From JAGQKC01 sp965223675 (GTDB lineage: Bacteria; Nitrospirota; Nitrospiria; Nitrospirales; UBA8639), in the NCBI GenBank assembly GCA_965223675.1, contig OZ245013.1, positions 4,154,001 to 4,218,000 of the forward strand: a stretch of 64,000 bases of DNA, read 5' to 3'. Both the position numbers and the translations under genes were made by a program. The first letter of the stretch is position 1. Every line of letters starts with the position of its first letter. Of this stretch, positions 36,327 through 44,471 are shown piece after piece. The notes below the pieces were generated by a model, which was not told where the DNA came from, searched no databases, and was given only the letters and a program-made list of their open reading frames with translations.

Positions 36327-36621
36327 ATCAGAAATTGAAGAGAAGGCATTTTGGGATACTCACGATTCAACAGAGTATATTGATTGGTCGCAGGCGAAAA
36401 GTGTGACATTTCCCAATGTGAAGCCTTCGACTCAGGCCATTTCATTGCGGCTCCCACTATCGCTGCTCGAGGCGATCAAGGTTGAAGCCAATCGACGTGA
36501 TGTCCCTTATCAGTCTTTGATCAAGGTTTGGCTAGCTGAGAAAACTGAACCCTCTCGAGCCATGAAAACGAAACGACGCTTACGTACCACACGCCCTCCT
36601 CGGAGTACGGTTTCGGGATAA
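36292..36621 (+). CDS. CopG/BrnA-type antitoxin
   Basis: 109 residues. A ribbon-helix-helix DNA-binding core near residues 47-75 ('ISLRLPLSLLEAIKVEAN') follows an N-terminal toxin-binding stretch 'FWDTHDSTEYIDW'. This is the CopG-antitoxin variant that often accompanies BrnT. The basic tail is unusual. ATG with GGAGG at 5 bases, far better than that of the toxin. Confidence 0.88.
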   Translation: MKKKLKTIPRFKSEIEEKAFWDTHDSTEYIDWSQAKSVTFPNVKPSTQAISLRLPLSLLEAIKVEANRRDVPYQSLIKVWLAEKTEPSRAMKTKRRLRTTRPPRSTVSG

Positions 36622-36710
36622 GGAATCCCTACTTACGAGCGATCTCAACAGAAGACATAAGGGGAAAACTCACCAAATTAGATTGACAGAGATGTCTCAG
36701 AATAAATTTC

Positions 36711-36776
36711 GAATACGCCAGCATCGCGACTACACAAATCTACACTCACGCAGAACAGGGTCAAATCTTGTGTTGA
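36711..36776 (+). pseudogene. Remnant of a Xer/integrase 3' end
   Basis: Reading frame 'YASIATTQIYTHAEQG' then a stop within a few codons. It is the C-terminal tyrosine motif of a Xer-type recombinase. By eye 35 of 43 bases match xerD (35836-35878 against 36717-36759). No start and no upstream part of the gene remains. Confidence 0.75.
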
Positions 36777-36826
36777 GAGTTTTGATTTATGGTTGTGGTT
36801 TCCTAACTCATAGCTGGGACTACTTC

Positions 36827-37216
36827 TTAGGAGTTGCCTGGATTGTAGAGTTGAATTCGAGGGATTTTTTGGAAATCTGAATCCAGGCTGTATATCGGGC
36901 TCGAGTGCTCCTGGGCCAGCGCAGCAATGACAAGATCGGGAATGCCAAGGGTCACACCCGCTTGGAGGAGTTTTGAGGAGATTTCGCCTGCTAAAAGCCA
37001 AGTCGACTGAGAGGTTTCGAAATATGGCAATGCTAAAAGGGCCTCTTTGATGAGGCGTTTTTCTTTTAAGGACCTTGTCCCTTGAACCAATTCTGTTAGT
37101 ACCACTCCCACCATGACTACTTCTTCACTGTCTATTAAGCGATCAACTTCTTCTTTTTCTTTCGAAACAGGGCGATTGAAGAACGATATCCAAACTGAGG
37201 TGTCGATGATGATCAT
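36827..37216 (-). CDS. vapC: VapC-type PIN toxin
   Basis: 129 residues from the ATG at 37216; the frame is open further back into vapB but starts the PIN fold at 'MIIIDTSVWISFFN' (catalytic D). A glutamate in 'VLTELVQGTR', and aspartates in 'LGIPDLVIAALA' and 'YSLDSDFQKI' complete the acidic site. A ribonuclease toxin. The antitoxin VapB ends 10 bases upstream. Confidence 0.92.
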   Translation of the reverse strand: MIIIDTSVWISFFNRPVSKEKEEVDRLIDSEEVVMVGVVLTELVQGTRSLKEKRLIKEALLALPYFETSQSTWLLAGEISSKLLQAGVTLGIPDLVIAALAQEHSSPIYSLDSDFQKIPRIQLYNPGNS

Positions 37217-37226
37217 TGCGTAGGTG

Positions 37227-37442
37227 CTATGACTTGGCCCGTCGACGTTGCTCAGCTTTCCTTTGGGCGGGTCGGACGTATGCAATGTTGACCTTGCCAC
37301 TCAGGCCTTTTAACCGATCAAGTTTTTTTCGTCGAATAAGATCGGACATGGCTAGATGAATAGCCTCGGTTTTTGTTTTGGCCTCTGTGGCTTTCATGAG
37401 TTCTGAGACGAGTTCCTCATCAAGGTCAAGAGTGGTGCGCAT
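37227..37442 (-). CDS. vapB: VapB-type antitoxin (Arc/MetJ-like)
   Basis: 71 residues. Starts 'MRTTLDLDEELVSELMK', the typical ribbon-helix-helix beginning of type II VapB, followed by 'TKTEAIHLAMSDLIRRKK'. The tail binds the toxin. A perfect AAGGAGG lies 5 bases before the ATG at 37442, so the longer frame is rejected. Confidence 0.92.
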   Translation of the reverse strand: MRTTLDLDEELVSELMKATEAKTKTEAIHLAMSDLIRRKKLDRLKGLSGKVNIAYVRPAQRKAEQRRRAKS

Positions 37443-37457
37443 AGATTCCTCCTTTTT

Positions 37458-37487
37458 ATGCATTAATTATATGCATATAATATGCAT
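37458..37487. promoter_or_regulatory. Candidate VapB operator/promoter with three ATGCAT sites
   Basis: ATGCAT occurs at 37458-37463, 37471-37476 and 37482-37487, spaced 13 and 11 bases, in an AT-rich palindromic stretch just upstream of vapB. TATAAT-like hexamers overlap it. Self-repression by VapBC binding such repeats is expected. Confidence 0.6.
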
Positions 37488-37655
37488 AAGTCAAGATGGT
37501 ATTTCGGGACCTTCATGTTCAACATCAGCCTCCTGTTGCCTGTATTATAATTTGACCCCCTCTATTTATTACGGTAGAGACTTAAGTTGCAATTCTAAAA
37601 AGGCTTGTGGCAGGGTAAACAGTGATTCAAACTATTTAAGGGGGTTGGATTCGTT

Positions 37656-37841
37656 ATGAAATACAAGAAGCAGGTCCATTATGTACGAGGGGTGTTTACC
37701 TGCCCGAAGTGTCATCAAACGTTTGTGCAAGAGAAGTGGCTTGAGGAATGGCGGGTACGCTGTCATAAATGTGATTATCGAGGCACGTTGACGCATGTGT
37801 CTGTTGAAGAGCACATGGATGAAGAAATTGAACGACGGTGA
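37656..37841 (+). CDS. Small zinc-ribbon protein
   Basis: 61 residues with two CxxC knuckles ('CPKCHQTF' and 'CHKCDYRG') 21 residues apart, which should bind one zinc. No further domain. AGGGGG lies about 12 bases before the ATG. The role is unknown; RNA, DNA or protein binding are all possible. Confidence 0.65.
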   Translation: MKYKKQVHYVRGVFTCPKCHQTFVQEKWLEEWRVRCHKCDYRGTLTHVSVEEHMDEEIERR

Positions 37842-37904
37842 GGGTTTTTTGCATGCTTCCGAATTCTGATGATGTTGGTCTAAGTATTATCTCCTTACAC
37901 TAAC

Positions 37905-37935
37905 CACCCTCTTCTGATGTTAGAGAGGGAGGGTG
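37905..37935 (+). promoter_or_regulatory. Hairpin covering the start of the flavodoxin gene
   Basis: CACCCTC (37905-37911) pairs with GAGGGTG (37929-37935), hiding both the purine-rich ribosome-binding region and the GTG start codon in a 7 bp stem. It may limit translation. Confidence 0.5.
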
Positions 37936-38613
37936 ACAAACTCCTCTTCTGAGATGCCTTCCTGTTTTTCTCAACTGATTAGAGTTCCTTGGGTATATTT
38001 GTATAGCGGCCTATTGTGTTTAGTTTGCGTTTCTGTAGGGTATGCTGAGGTAAGATCGCAAGGGATAGAAAGCGATATCGTCACGGTACTCGTGACCTAC
38101 CATTCTTTAACCGGGAGCACGGAGAAGATGGCGAAAAGTGTTGCCGAAGGAGTCAAGACAGTTTCTGGCACCAGTGTGACATTACAACGAGTTGGAGCCG
38201 TGACCGCTGAGCAATTATTTGGTAGTGATGCCGTAATTGTCGGATCTCCAGTGTACTGGTCCAACATGGCAGGAGAGGTTAAAAAGTTCTTTGATGATTG
38301 GCAATTCAAGTTTGGAGTCTTCCCAGAGTTTAAAATGCAGGATAAGGTTGGAGCAGCTTTTGCGACAGGTGGCCAAGTTTCTAGTGGGAAGGAAGTCACC
38401 ATGCTGACCATTTTGGCTGCGATGTTAGGGAACAAGATGATTGTCGTCAGTGAGAGCGGGGCATTCGGAGCCTCGGCCACGACCGAAGGAAAGAGTCCTG
38501 GCATTGACAAAGACGAGTTGGCTGATGCGAAAGCATTGGGCAAGCGGGTGGCTGAGGTTGCTTGGATGATAAAACATGGGAAGATGAAAAAAGAAATACC
38601 TTTTGATGAGTGA
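37933..38613 (+). CDS. Flavodoxin/NADPH-quinone-reductase-like protein with signal sequence
   Basis: 226 residues. The N-terminus has a hydrophobic signal or anchor (residues 17-37, possible cleavage after 'GYA'). Then comes a WrbA/flavodoxin fold: FMN-phosphate loop 'TYHSLTGSTEKMA', 'DAVIVGSPVYWSNMAGEVKKFFD' pattern and 'GAAFATGGQVSSGKE'. WrbA-type enzymes are normally cytosolic, so export or membrane anchoring is odd. The start could instead be the ATG at 37954. Its stop overlaps the next gene by 8 bases (ATGAGTGA). Confidence 0.75.
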   Translation: MTNSSSEMPSCFSQLIRVPWVYLYSGLLCLVCVSVGYAEVRSQGIESDIVTVLVTYHSLTGSTEKMAKSVAEGVKTVSGTSVTLQRVGAVTAEQLFGSDAVIVGSPVYWSNMAGEVKKFFDDWQFKFGVFPEFKMQDKVGAAFATGGQVSSGKEVTMLTILAAMLGNKMIVVSESGAFGASATTEGKSPGIDKDELADAKALGKRVAEVAWMIKHGKMKKEIPFDE

Positions 38614-39292
38614 CCTCAAAGATATCAGTGAGCACAAATGGAAGATTTATTGGGAGCGGGAGTATACGACGGCGTTTGCACCTGAGCGATTGAAATTAGA
38701 CTTTTGCCCTCATCGACCGTTAATGACCAACATGCCCCTTTCTGAGCAACGTGATCTTGCCGCGAGTGGGTACAAAGTCTTGCCAGATGATTGTGGACCT
38801 GTTCGGACGGTTGGTCAATACGGGTGGGTCATTCGGAGTCCGGCAGATTGTCGGATTCGTCGTTCTGCAAAGGGTTTTGAGTGGCAATCTCCAGAAATAC
38901 AACCGGAAGAACGGCTTCTAGGTTACAAATCTTTTTCAGGGATGTATGTCGACTCCATTTTGAATAGCGGATATCCGAAACTCTGCTGCGGCATTCGGTT
39001 CTATTATCCCAAGCAACTTGGTATGATGATGAAAGATATCCCTAACCATTTTTATCATTTTCCTAAACGTACTTACTCGATTTGGGAAGGCATTAAATCT
39101 CAAGAGTATAAACTCACGCCAAACTTATATGACTTTCTTCCTGATTATGATGCATTTGTGACCAACTTTCTCCTTCAACTTGATAAGCCAACAACCATTA
39201 TGCGCGGTGATCCCATTGGCATCGTGTTTCCTGTCCTCTTGCCCAAACAATTCATATTAGAAGAATTAAAACGGTCTGACCTCCAGCCATAG
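38606..39292 (+). CDS. Unknown cytoplasmic protein, DUF6065-like pattern
   Basis: 228 residues, translationally coupled to the exported flavodoxin. There is no signal or membrane segment. The pattern 'GQYGWVIRSPADCRI', an aromatic middle with 'HFYHFPKRTYSIWEG', and 'KPTTIMRGDPIGIVFPVLLP' near the end recalls proteins called DUF6065, with low certainty. Those are found beside oxygenases and peptide-modifying genes. The function is unknown. Confidence 0.55.
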   Translation: MSDLKDISEHKWKIYWEREYTTAFAPERLKLDFCPHRPLMTNMPLSEQRDLAASGYKVLPDDCGPVRTVGQYGWVIRSPADCRIRRSAKGFEWQSPEIQPEERLLGYKSFSGMYVDSILNSGYPKLCCGIRFYYPKQLGMMMKDIPNHFYHFPKRTYSIWEGIKSQEYKLTPNLYDFLPDYDAFVTNFLLQLDKPTTIMRGDPIGIVFPVLLPKQFILEELKRSDLQP

Positions 39293-39373
39293 GTATTTTT
39301 ACCCTCGGAGCAGTCCCATGGTTCAGTCATCATTGATGGTGTGTTGCCACCCGTTTCAAGGATTTCTACAGAA

Positions 39374-40219
39374 ATGAAAAAGCGGTTTCGTGGAAAAGGG
39401 CGTCTTGCGAATGAGATAAGCCGCAGTGAACACGTGCGGATCCTACAAGAGCAATCCAAAAAACAAGAAAAGCGACGTGAGGCATTCCAAGCACAGTGGC
39501 AACAGCTGTATGAGCAGTGTTCTGACCTAGGAAGCCGTGCACGCTTACTGGAGTTGCGTGAACAATTTGAGCGCCAAAGACATGGTGTTTCTGAGCCTGC
39601 ACAAGTCGAAACAGAAGTTGCCACGTTGATGAACGATGCAGGTTTTTCGACTGCCTTTCTTGAAGAGTCTGAAACCCGCACCGCTGATCTAGAATGTTAT
39701 TTCGAGGAAGATAGATTATTCGTTGAAGTAACGGCGATCGTCCCAACCCCTTCAGTTCGTCGAGGGACTTGGATAGCGATGTCTAGCGGTCATGACCAAA
39801 ATCCAATCGAGAACGATCTGCATCAAGATGTGTTTGTTCGACGTCTCATCGCGCGAATGGCTGAAAAAGCCAGGCAGCTCGATCGATATTGTGCACCGAT
39901 TCTGTTGGCCGTGACGGTTCCGTGGATCGAATGGCTGGAAGGCGAAAAGTATGGTCAAGAAAAAGTCGATCTTCAGCGATTGGCCGGATTTCTTAGTACA
40001 GCTTTGTCCGGCATTCCTCAACTGAGTGCGATGCTTTTGACATGCTGGAACATATCAGCGAAACCCGCTCGGTCCAATATTCGATTGAGTAATGCATGTT
40101 GGATAGCCCGTTCAGAGACCGAAGTGGTCTTGCCGCGGATTCGCTTGCTGGTGACCAATCCTTCTTCAGCCTACCGCGTAGGAGAGAAAGAAGTTGAGGC
40201 TTTGAAGTCCGTATTGTAG
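39374..40219 (+). CDS. Unknown protein with restriction-nuclease-like core
   Basis: 281 residues from the ATG at 39374 (a GTG at 39341 is an alternative). The first 85 residues form a charged coiled coil. After it the order 'VETEVATLMNDAGF', 'TADLECYF', 'LFVEVTA' has the E...D...E-x-x spacing of PD-(D/E)xK nucleases, but the usual lysine is threonine. A helical region and the strand 'PILLAVTVPW' follow. It may be an inactive or altered nuclease; no family is firmly recognised. Converges with the TPR gene, 18 bases apart. Confidence 0.5.
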   Translation: MKKRFRGKGRLANEISRSEHVRILQEQSKKQEKRREAFQAQWQQLYEQCSDLGSRARLLELREQFERQRHGVSEPAQVETEVATLMNDAGFSTAFLEESETRTADLECYFEEDRLFVEVTAIVPTPSVRRGTWIAMSSGHDQNPIENDLHQDVFVRRLIARMAEKARQLDRYCAPILLAVTVPWIEWLEGEKYGQEKVDLQRLAGFLSTALSGIPQLSAMLLTCWNISAKPARSNIRLSNACWIARSETEVVLPRIRLLVTNPSSAYRVGEKEVEALKSVL

Positions 40220-40237
40220 CAACGAGAAGAATCAGTA

Positions 40238-40552
40238 TCAGGCGAGTGAGGTTTGGAGTTCTTCCAGATTCTTGATGACCATGAGGTCGCCATTTTCAGT
40301 CGCTACCGTTATCCCTTTTGTGCACACCTCACGGCACTTTTCGAGATTTCCATTTTTCTGAAGGGCTTGAGCCAGCGCCATATAGGCTGCGGAATAGGTG
40401 GGTTTGACTTCGATGCAGCTTTCTAGGGCCGATATCGCTTCCGGCCAATTCTCCTCTCCCATGTATGCCTTGCCCAACCCAAACCAAAGAGTCTCATCAT
40501 TGGGATCCATCTTGAGTACGTTTTTGAACTGCTCGATTTTAGGATTGGCCAT
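40238..40552 (-). CDS. Small TPR protein
   Basis: 104 residues, two and a half tetratricopeptide repeats ('ETLWFGLGKAYMGEENWPEA', 'SAAYMALAQALQKNGNLEKC'). Probably a protein-binding adaptor. Divergent from the deacetylase gene. ATG start at 40552. Confidence 0.75.
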   Translation of the reverse strand: MANPKIEQFKNVLKMDPNDETLWFGLGKAYMGEENWPEAISALESCIEVKPTYSAAYMALAQALQKNGNLEKCREVCTKGITVATENGDLMVIKNLEELQTSLA

Positions 40553-40759
40553 ACGTCTTACTCATTAAGGAATAGTAAATAATATCCAGGCGTGGAATTG
40601 GAATCTATCATGCCCTCATTCTCGTTGTCTAACATCTATCTGTGTGGTACGATCGGCAGATTGTTCCTTCCTTTCTCATCTACCCACGATTTACCCAAGT
40701 CGAGGCATTGTGCTAGAGAGTCTTGGTGAGCAAAAGATGCTTGCTCATTCGTCTGTATT

Positions 40760-41719
40760 ATGTCGGAGGTGCATGTGGGACGCGTAGGGTTTGTCACAGA
40801 TCCTCTGTATTTGGAACACGAAATGGGTCCGGGGCATCCTGAATCACCGGATCGATTGCGGGCCATTCAAGTACGCCTGGCATCGACTGGAACCATCGAC
40901 CGGTTAATTCCCATTACCCCCAAACCTGCTTCAAAGAAATGGATTGAGCAAGTTCATAAGCCGCAATATGTGAGAAAACTCGAGGAGAAATCCCCAAGCT
41001 CTGGATACGCATCATTGGACGCAGATACTACGCTCTGCCCTGGATCTCTTTCCGCTGCCTACCTGGCAGCAGGTGGGGCGATGGCCGCGGCTGATGCTGT
41101 GATGGCCCAGCAAGTCGATCAAGTGTTTTGTGCGGTTCGTCCCCCTGGTCATCATGCCGAAGCTGATCGGGCCATGGGGTTTTGTTTGTTGAATAATGTG
41201 GCGATTGTCGCAAAGTATCTTCAAGAGCGTCATGGTCTTCAACGAATACTTATCGTGGATTGGGATGTACATCATGGTAATGGAACGCAGCACACATTTT
41301 ACGATGATCCTACGGTTTTATTTTTCAGTACACACCAGTTCCCCCATTATCCTGGGACTGGTCGGTCAACGGAGACCGGTCGTGGTGAAGGGAACGGGTT
41401 GACGGTCAACGTTCCGATGTCGGGCGGACAAGGAGATGACGAGTATCGTCAGGTTTTTCAAGAAGTCTTGATGCCTGCTGCGGATCAGTTTAAGCCAGAT
41501 TGCGTGCTGATTTCTGCCGGGTTTGATGCGCATCGAGATGATCCGTTAGCAAGTATGAATCTCACGGAAGACGGCTATGCCACACTCACGCAAATCGTGC
41601 TTGATATCGCCACACACCATGCAGGTGGTCGAGTAATATCATGTTTAGAGGGCGGCTATCATCTTCAGGGTTTGGCCCAGTCGGTTGAGCAACATCTTGT
41701 GACGATGCTCGAGGCATAA
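40760..41719 (+). CDS. Histone deacetylase family protein (class II-like)
   Basis: 319 residues. Zinc-dependent amidohydrolase of the acetoin-utilisation/HDAC family: 'HPESPDRLRAI', tandem histidines in 'RPPGHHAE', 'DWDVHHGNGTQ' (zinc aspartate and histidine), 'SAGFDAHRDDP' and 'GGYHLQGLA'. It could remove acetyl groups from proteins, polyamines or small molecules. First gene of a run ending at SmbP: the cytochrome gene starts 2 bases after its stop. Confidence 0.93.
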   Translation: MSEVHVGRVGFVTDPLYLEHEMGPGHPESPDRLRAIQVRLASTGTIDRLIPITPKPASKKWIEQVHKPQYVRKLEEKSPSSGYASLDADTTLCPGSLSAAYLAAGGAMAAADAVMAQQVDQVFCAVRPPGHHAEADRAMGFCLLNNVAIVAKYLQERHGLQRILIVDWDVHHGNGTQHTFYDDPTVLFFSTHQFPHYPGTGRSTETGRGEGNGLTVNVPMSGGQGDDEYRQVFQEVLMPAADQFKPDCVLISAGFDAHRDDPLASMNLTEDGYATLTQIVLDIATHHAGGRVISCLEGGYHLQGLAQSVEQHLVTMLEA

Positions 41720-41721
41720 GA

Positions 41722-43014
41722 ATGAAGAAAAAGCGATCGTGGCGTGGTCTTGCGTTTATTCTCCTGATGTTGTTTTTTGTGGTCCTGGTGTATGTCTTCT
41801 ATACCGAGTATAGGCCAACCGTCATATTTGGATTGCGAGACGACTATGCGCGGGCAATTCCATTTCAAAAAGTTCCGGTGGGGTTAAACAGTTTAAAAGC
41901 CGAGGACTGTGGCACCTGTCATCAAGAAATTTATAAGGAATGGAAGTCGAGCATTCACGCCTATGCCTACAACGATCCATTTTTTCAAGCCTATTGGAAA
42001 AAAGATGACAATATTTGGGTCTGTCTGAATTGTCATGCTCCTCTTGAGAATCAGCAGCCGATGCTCATTCAGAATATTCCTGATGATCGGGTGGAGCAAG
42101 CGACTCAAATTCCGAATTACCGTTATGACAAGGCCTTTGAACGAGAAGGGGTGACTTGTGCGGCTTGTCACGTTCGCGATGGGGTGATCCATGGGCCGTT
42201 CGGAGATTCTGTGGCTCCTCATCCGACAAAGTTTGATCCAGCCTTTCGTACGACTCAAATGTGTCATCGGTGCCATAGCGTGGTGTCCGGGCCTTTTCAG
42301 TTTTACAACGTAGGACCGTGCGGAACGTATGCCGAATATGAAGGTGAATTTTTCATGAAAGAAAAGGGGTTGATCTGTCAAAATTGCCACATGCCCGAGG
42401 TAACGAGGCCTGTGGCAAAAGGCGGGCCGATCCGGCATGGTCGGAGGCATCTTTGGCGGGGCGGGCATGACCCAGAAATGATTAAACGGGCTATTGCCGT
42501 ACAAGTCATGGCGGATCCCCCACAGCCGACACCTGGGGAACGGATCAACTTTACCTTGACGCTCATTAATGCTGGAGCCGGCCATAAGATTCCTACCGGT
42601 GATCCAGACCGTCATTTTTCAGTGGAATATTTAATCCGTGATGGACAAGGAGAGATCGTTCAACATCAAGTCGAGACGATGGGGCGATGGATCCTTTGGC
42701 AACCTGTTATTTGGGAAGTGTATGATAATCGTCTCTTACCACTGGCCAGCCGAGATTATGAGTTTTCCTATGATCTGCCAGAAGAGGCAACTGACTGGAA
42801 GGTCAAGGTAAGGATCCGGTACCATATCCTGACAGACGGACAGCATGAAATGTTACGCGAAAGTTATGGGTTAACAGGAAATGATCCATATGTATTCACG
42901 ATTTATGAGCAAGATTTCCCACTCAATGAAACATTGTCCGTGGCGTTAGATGAACAGTCCTTAGACACACGTCTGGGTTGTGCGAAACCGACAGAGTCGA
43001 AGTCAGTGGGGTAA
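41722..43014 (+). CDS. Membrane-anchored pentahaem cytochrome c
   Basis: 430 residues. One N-terminal membrane helix (10-27) with the rest periplasmic. Five CxxCH haem sites: CGTCH, CLNCH, CAACH, CHRCH, CQNCH, all before residue 225. The second half is an all-beta domain ('RINFTLTLINAGAGHKIPTG'), as in cytochrome c554-like proteins. It probably carries electrons in the periplasm; the donor and acceptor are unknown. It is coupled to the deacetylase gene and followed 27 bases later by the rhodanese gene. Confidence 0.9.
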   Translation: MKKKRSWRGLAFILLMLFFVVLVYVFYTEYRPTVIFGLRDDYARAIPFQKVPVGLNSLKAEDCGTCHQEIYKEWKSSIHAYAYNDPFFQAYWKKDDNIWVCLNCHAPLENQQPMLIQNIPDDRVEQATQIPNYRYDKAFEREGVTCAACHVRDGVIHGPFGDSVAPHPTKFDPAFRTTQMCHRCHSVVSGPFQFYNVGPCGTYAEYEGEFFMKEKGLICQNCHMPEVTRPVAKGGPIRHGRRHLWRGGHDPEMIKRAIAVQVMADPPQPTPGERINFTLTLINAGAGHKIPTGDPDRHFSVEYLIRDGQGEIVQHQVETMGRWILWQPVIWEVYDNRLLPLASRDYEFSYDLPEEATDWKVKVRIRYHILTDGQHEMLRESYGLTGNDPYVFTIYEQDFPLNETLSVALDEQSLDTRLGCAKPTESKSVG

Positions 43015-43041
43015 CTGTGTAGCGGTAATGAAGGAGATGTC

Positions 43042-43911
43042 ATGATCGAAGATTTTTTAATTGATACCGAATCGTTAGCGCAAAACCTTGGTCGTGAGGG
43101 GCTCGTGATTATAGATGTGCGCGGTCCTGCAGCATATTCCTCGCATATTCCTGGTGCGGTTCACAGTACTTGGCATGAATACAGCGATCCTCAAGCAGTT
43201 GCCAAAGGTCTGTTAAATCCAGATGTCAAAGTGCTAGAACAGCGTTTGCAATCGTTAGGCATTCATCACGACAGTGACATTGTGATCTATTCAAATCCGT
43301 TTGATAACTGGGGTGATGAAGGTCGCATGTATTGGATGTTGCAATATTTAGGTCATCAGAGCGTTCGGGTGCTCGACGGCGGTTGGGTAAAGTGGGTAGC
43401 GGAACAGCGACCCTATGAGCACCAACCGGTGAAGCCTCCCGCCGGAGATTTTACGGCAACGGTCAATTCCGACTTAATCATCTCTAAGGATGCACTCAAG
43501 AAATTGGTCAAACGTCCCCATCCAGAAACTGAAATTCTTGATGCCCGAAGTGTGGAAGAATATGCAGGAAAAGAGGTTGACGGATTGCCAAGGGCCGGCC
43601 ATATTCCTTCAGCAATCAATATTCCATGGAGTGGATTTCTCAATCCTAATGGGACGGTGAGAGATCTAGAATTCATTAAAAAAGTATTTGATGATCGGGG
43701 TATAGATTCTCAGAATGAAATTGTGACGTATTGTTTAGGCGGCGTTCGTGCAGCGTGGCTGTATTTCGTCTTGCGCCTCATCGATTTCGAGCACGTCAAA
43801 TGTTATCCAGGGTCTTGGTGGGAGTGGAGTCGAGACTTTGCCGCGCCTGCGGAAAAAGATGTTAAGCTCCTACACAAGGTTACCAATCCAGAAGAGGTCA
43901 AACCGTCTTGA
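43042..43911 (+). CDS. Two-domain rhodanese sulfurtransferase
   Basis: 289 residues, two rhodanese folds. The N-terminal one lacks the cysteine ('VIYSNPFDNWGDEG'); the C-terminal one keeps it at residue 231 ('VTYCLGGVRAAW'). No signal peptide. It moves sulfane sulfur from thiosulfate or a similar donor to a thiol acceptor. 'SRDFA' near the end matches the usual C-terminus. Good GGAGAT site before the ATG. Confidence 0.92.
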   Translation: MIEDFLIDTESLAQNLGREGLVIIDVRGPAAYSSHIPGAVHSTWHEYSDPQAVAKGLLNPDVKVLEQRLQSLGIHHDSDIVIYSNPFDNWGDEGRMYWMLQYLGHQSVRVLDGGWVKWVAEQRPYEHQPVKPPAGDFTATVNSDLIISKDALKKLVKRPHPETEILDARSVEEYAGKEVDGLPRAGHIPSAINIPWSGFLNPNGTVRDLEFIKKVFDDRGIDSQNEIVTYCLGGVRAAWLYFVLRLIDFEHVKCYPGSWWEWSRDFAAPAEKDVKLLHKVTNPEEVKPS

Positions 43912-44049
43912 TCTTCATGAGAAGGCATGCGAGGATATATTAATGCGCTGGCCAAATCCATGGCAGGTGTGCCTGCCTGGTCATGGCTTGGTAGTCACTG
44001 ATTCTGGAGGCATTTATTTCTCATTTATCATCAACGAAGGAGGTTGCAG

Positions 44050-44403
44050 ATGAGTCAAGTGGTTGTTCGAAAAGCCATGTTGGTTGCGAGTGTGTTATCA
44101 ATCGTATCCTTGTTGTTTTCATTCTCGGCAATAGCTGGTGGGAATCCTCACGTTGCGGAAGCCATCACCCATGCAGAAGCAGCGGTTGATCACGGTGGGC
44201 AGGGCCATGCAGATGCATTGGTTTCTCACGCAGAAGAAGCGCTAACCCATGCGAAAGCCGCTCAAAAAGATGTCAAGAACCCTCACCTAGATGAAGGGGT
44301 TCATGAGCTCATGGAAGCGATCGATCATGGTAAACAAGGGCACGCGGAAGTGGGAACGAAGCATGCTAGTAGCGCTGTGATGCATATGAAAGAGGTTCAC
44401 TGA
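44050..44403 (+). CDS. smbP: SmbP-like periplasmic histidine-rich metal-binding protein
   Basis: 117 residues. Signal peptide to about residue 30 ('SFSAIA'), then a helical bundle of heptad-like repeats with histidines every seven residues or so ('HAEAAVDHGGQGHADA', 'HAEEALTHAKAA', 'HELMEAIDHGKQGHA'). It matches the small copper-binding protein SmbP described from Nitrosomonas europaea. Probably binds copper or other divalent metals in the periplasm. GGAGG precedes the ATG at 44050. A strong terminator follows. Confidence 0.88.
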   Translation: MSQVVVRKAMLVASVLSIVSLLFSFSAIAGGNPHVAEAITHAEAAVDHGGQGHADALVSHAEEALTHAKAAQKDVKNPHLDEGVHELMEAIDHGKQGHAEVGTKHASSAVMHMKEVH

Positions 44404-44427
44404 TTGGATCAGTTCTCGGAGGCCAGA

Positions 44428-44463
44428 AAGCGGGTAGGGGACGGCCCTTACCCGCTTTTTTTA
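44428..44463 (+). terminator. Rho-independent terminator of the deacetylase-SmbP run
   Basis: AAGCGGGTAGGGG and CCCTTACCCGCTT form a GC-rich stem with one bulge around an ACGG loop, followed by seven T. Confidence 0.88.
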
Positions 44464-44471
44464 TCTAACAA

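Noticed and set aside
41893..42615. 240-codon minus-strand frame inside the cytochrome gene
   Set aside because: Antisense to five clear haem-binding sites; no family resemblance.
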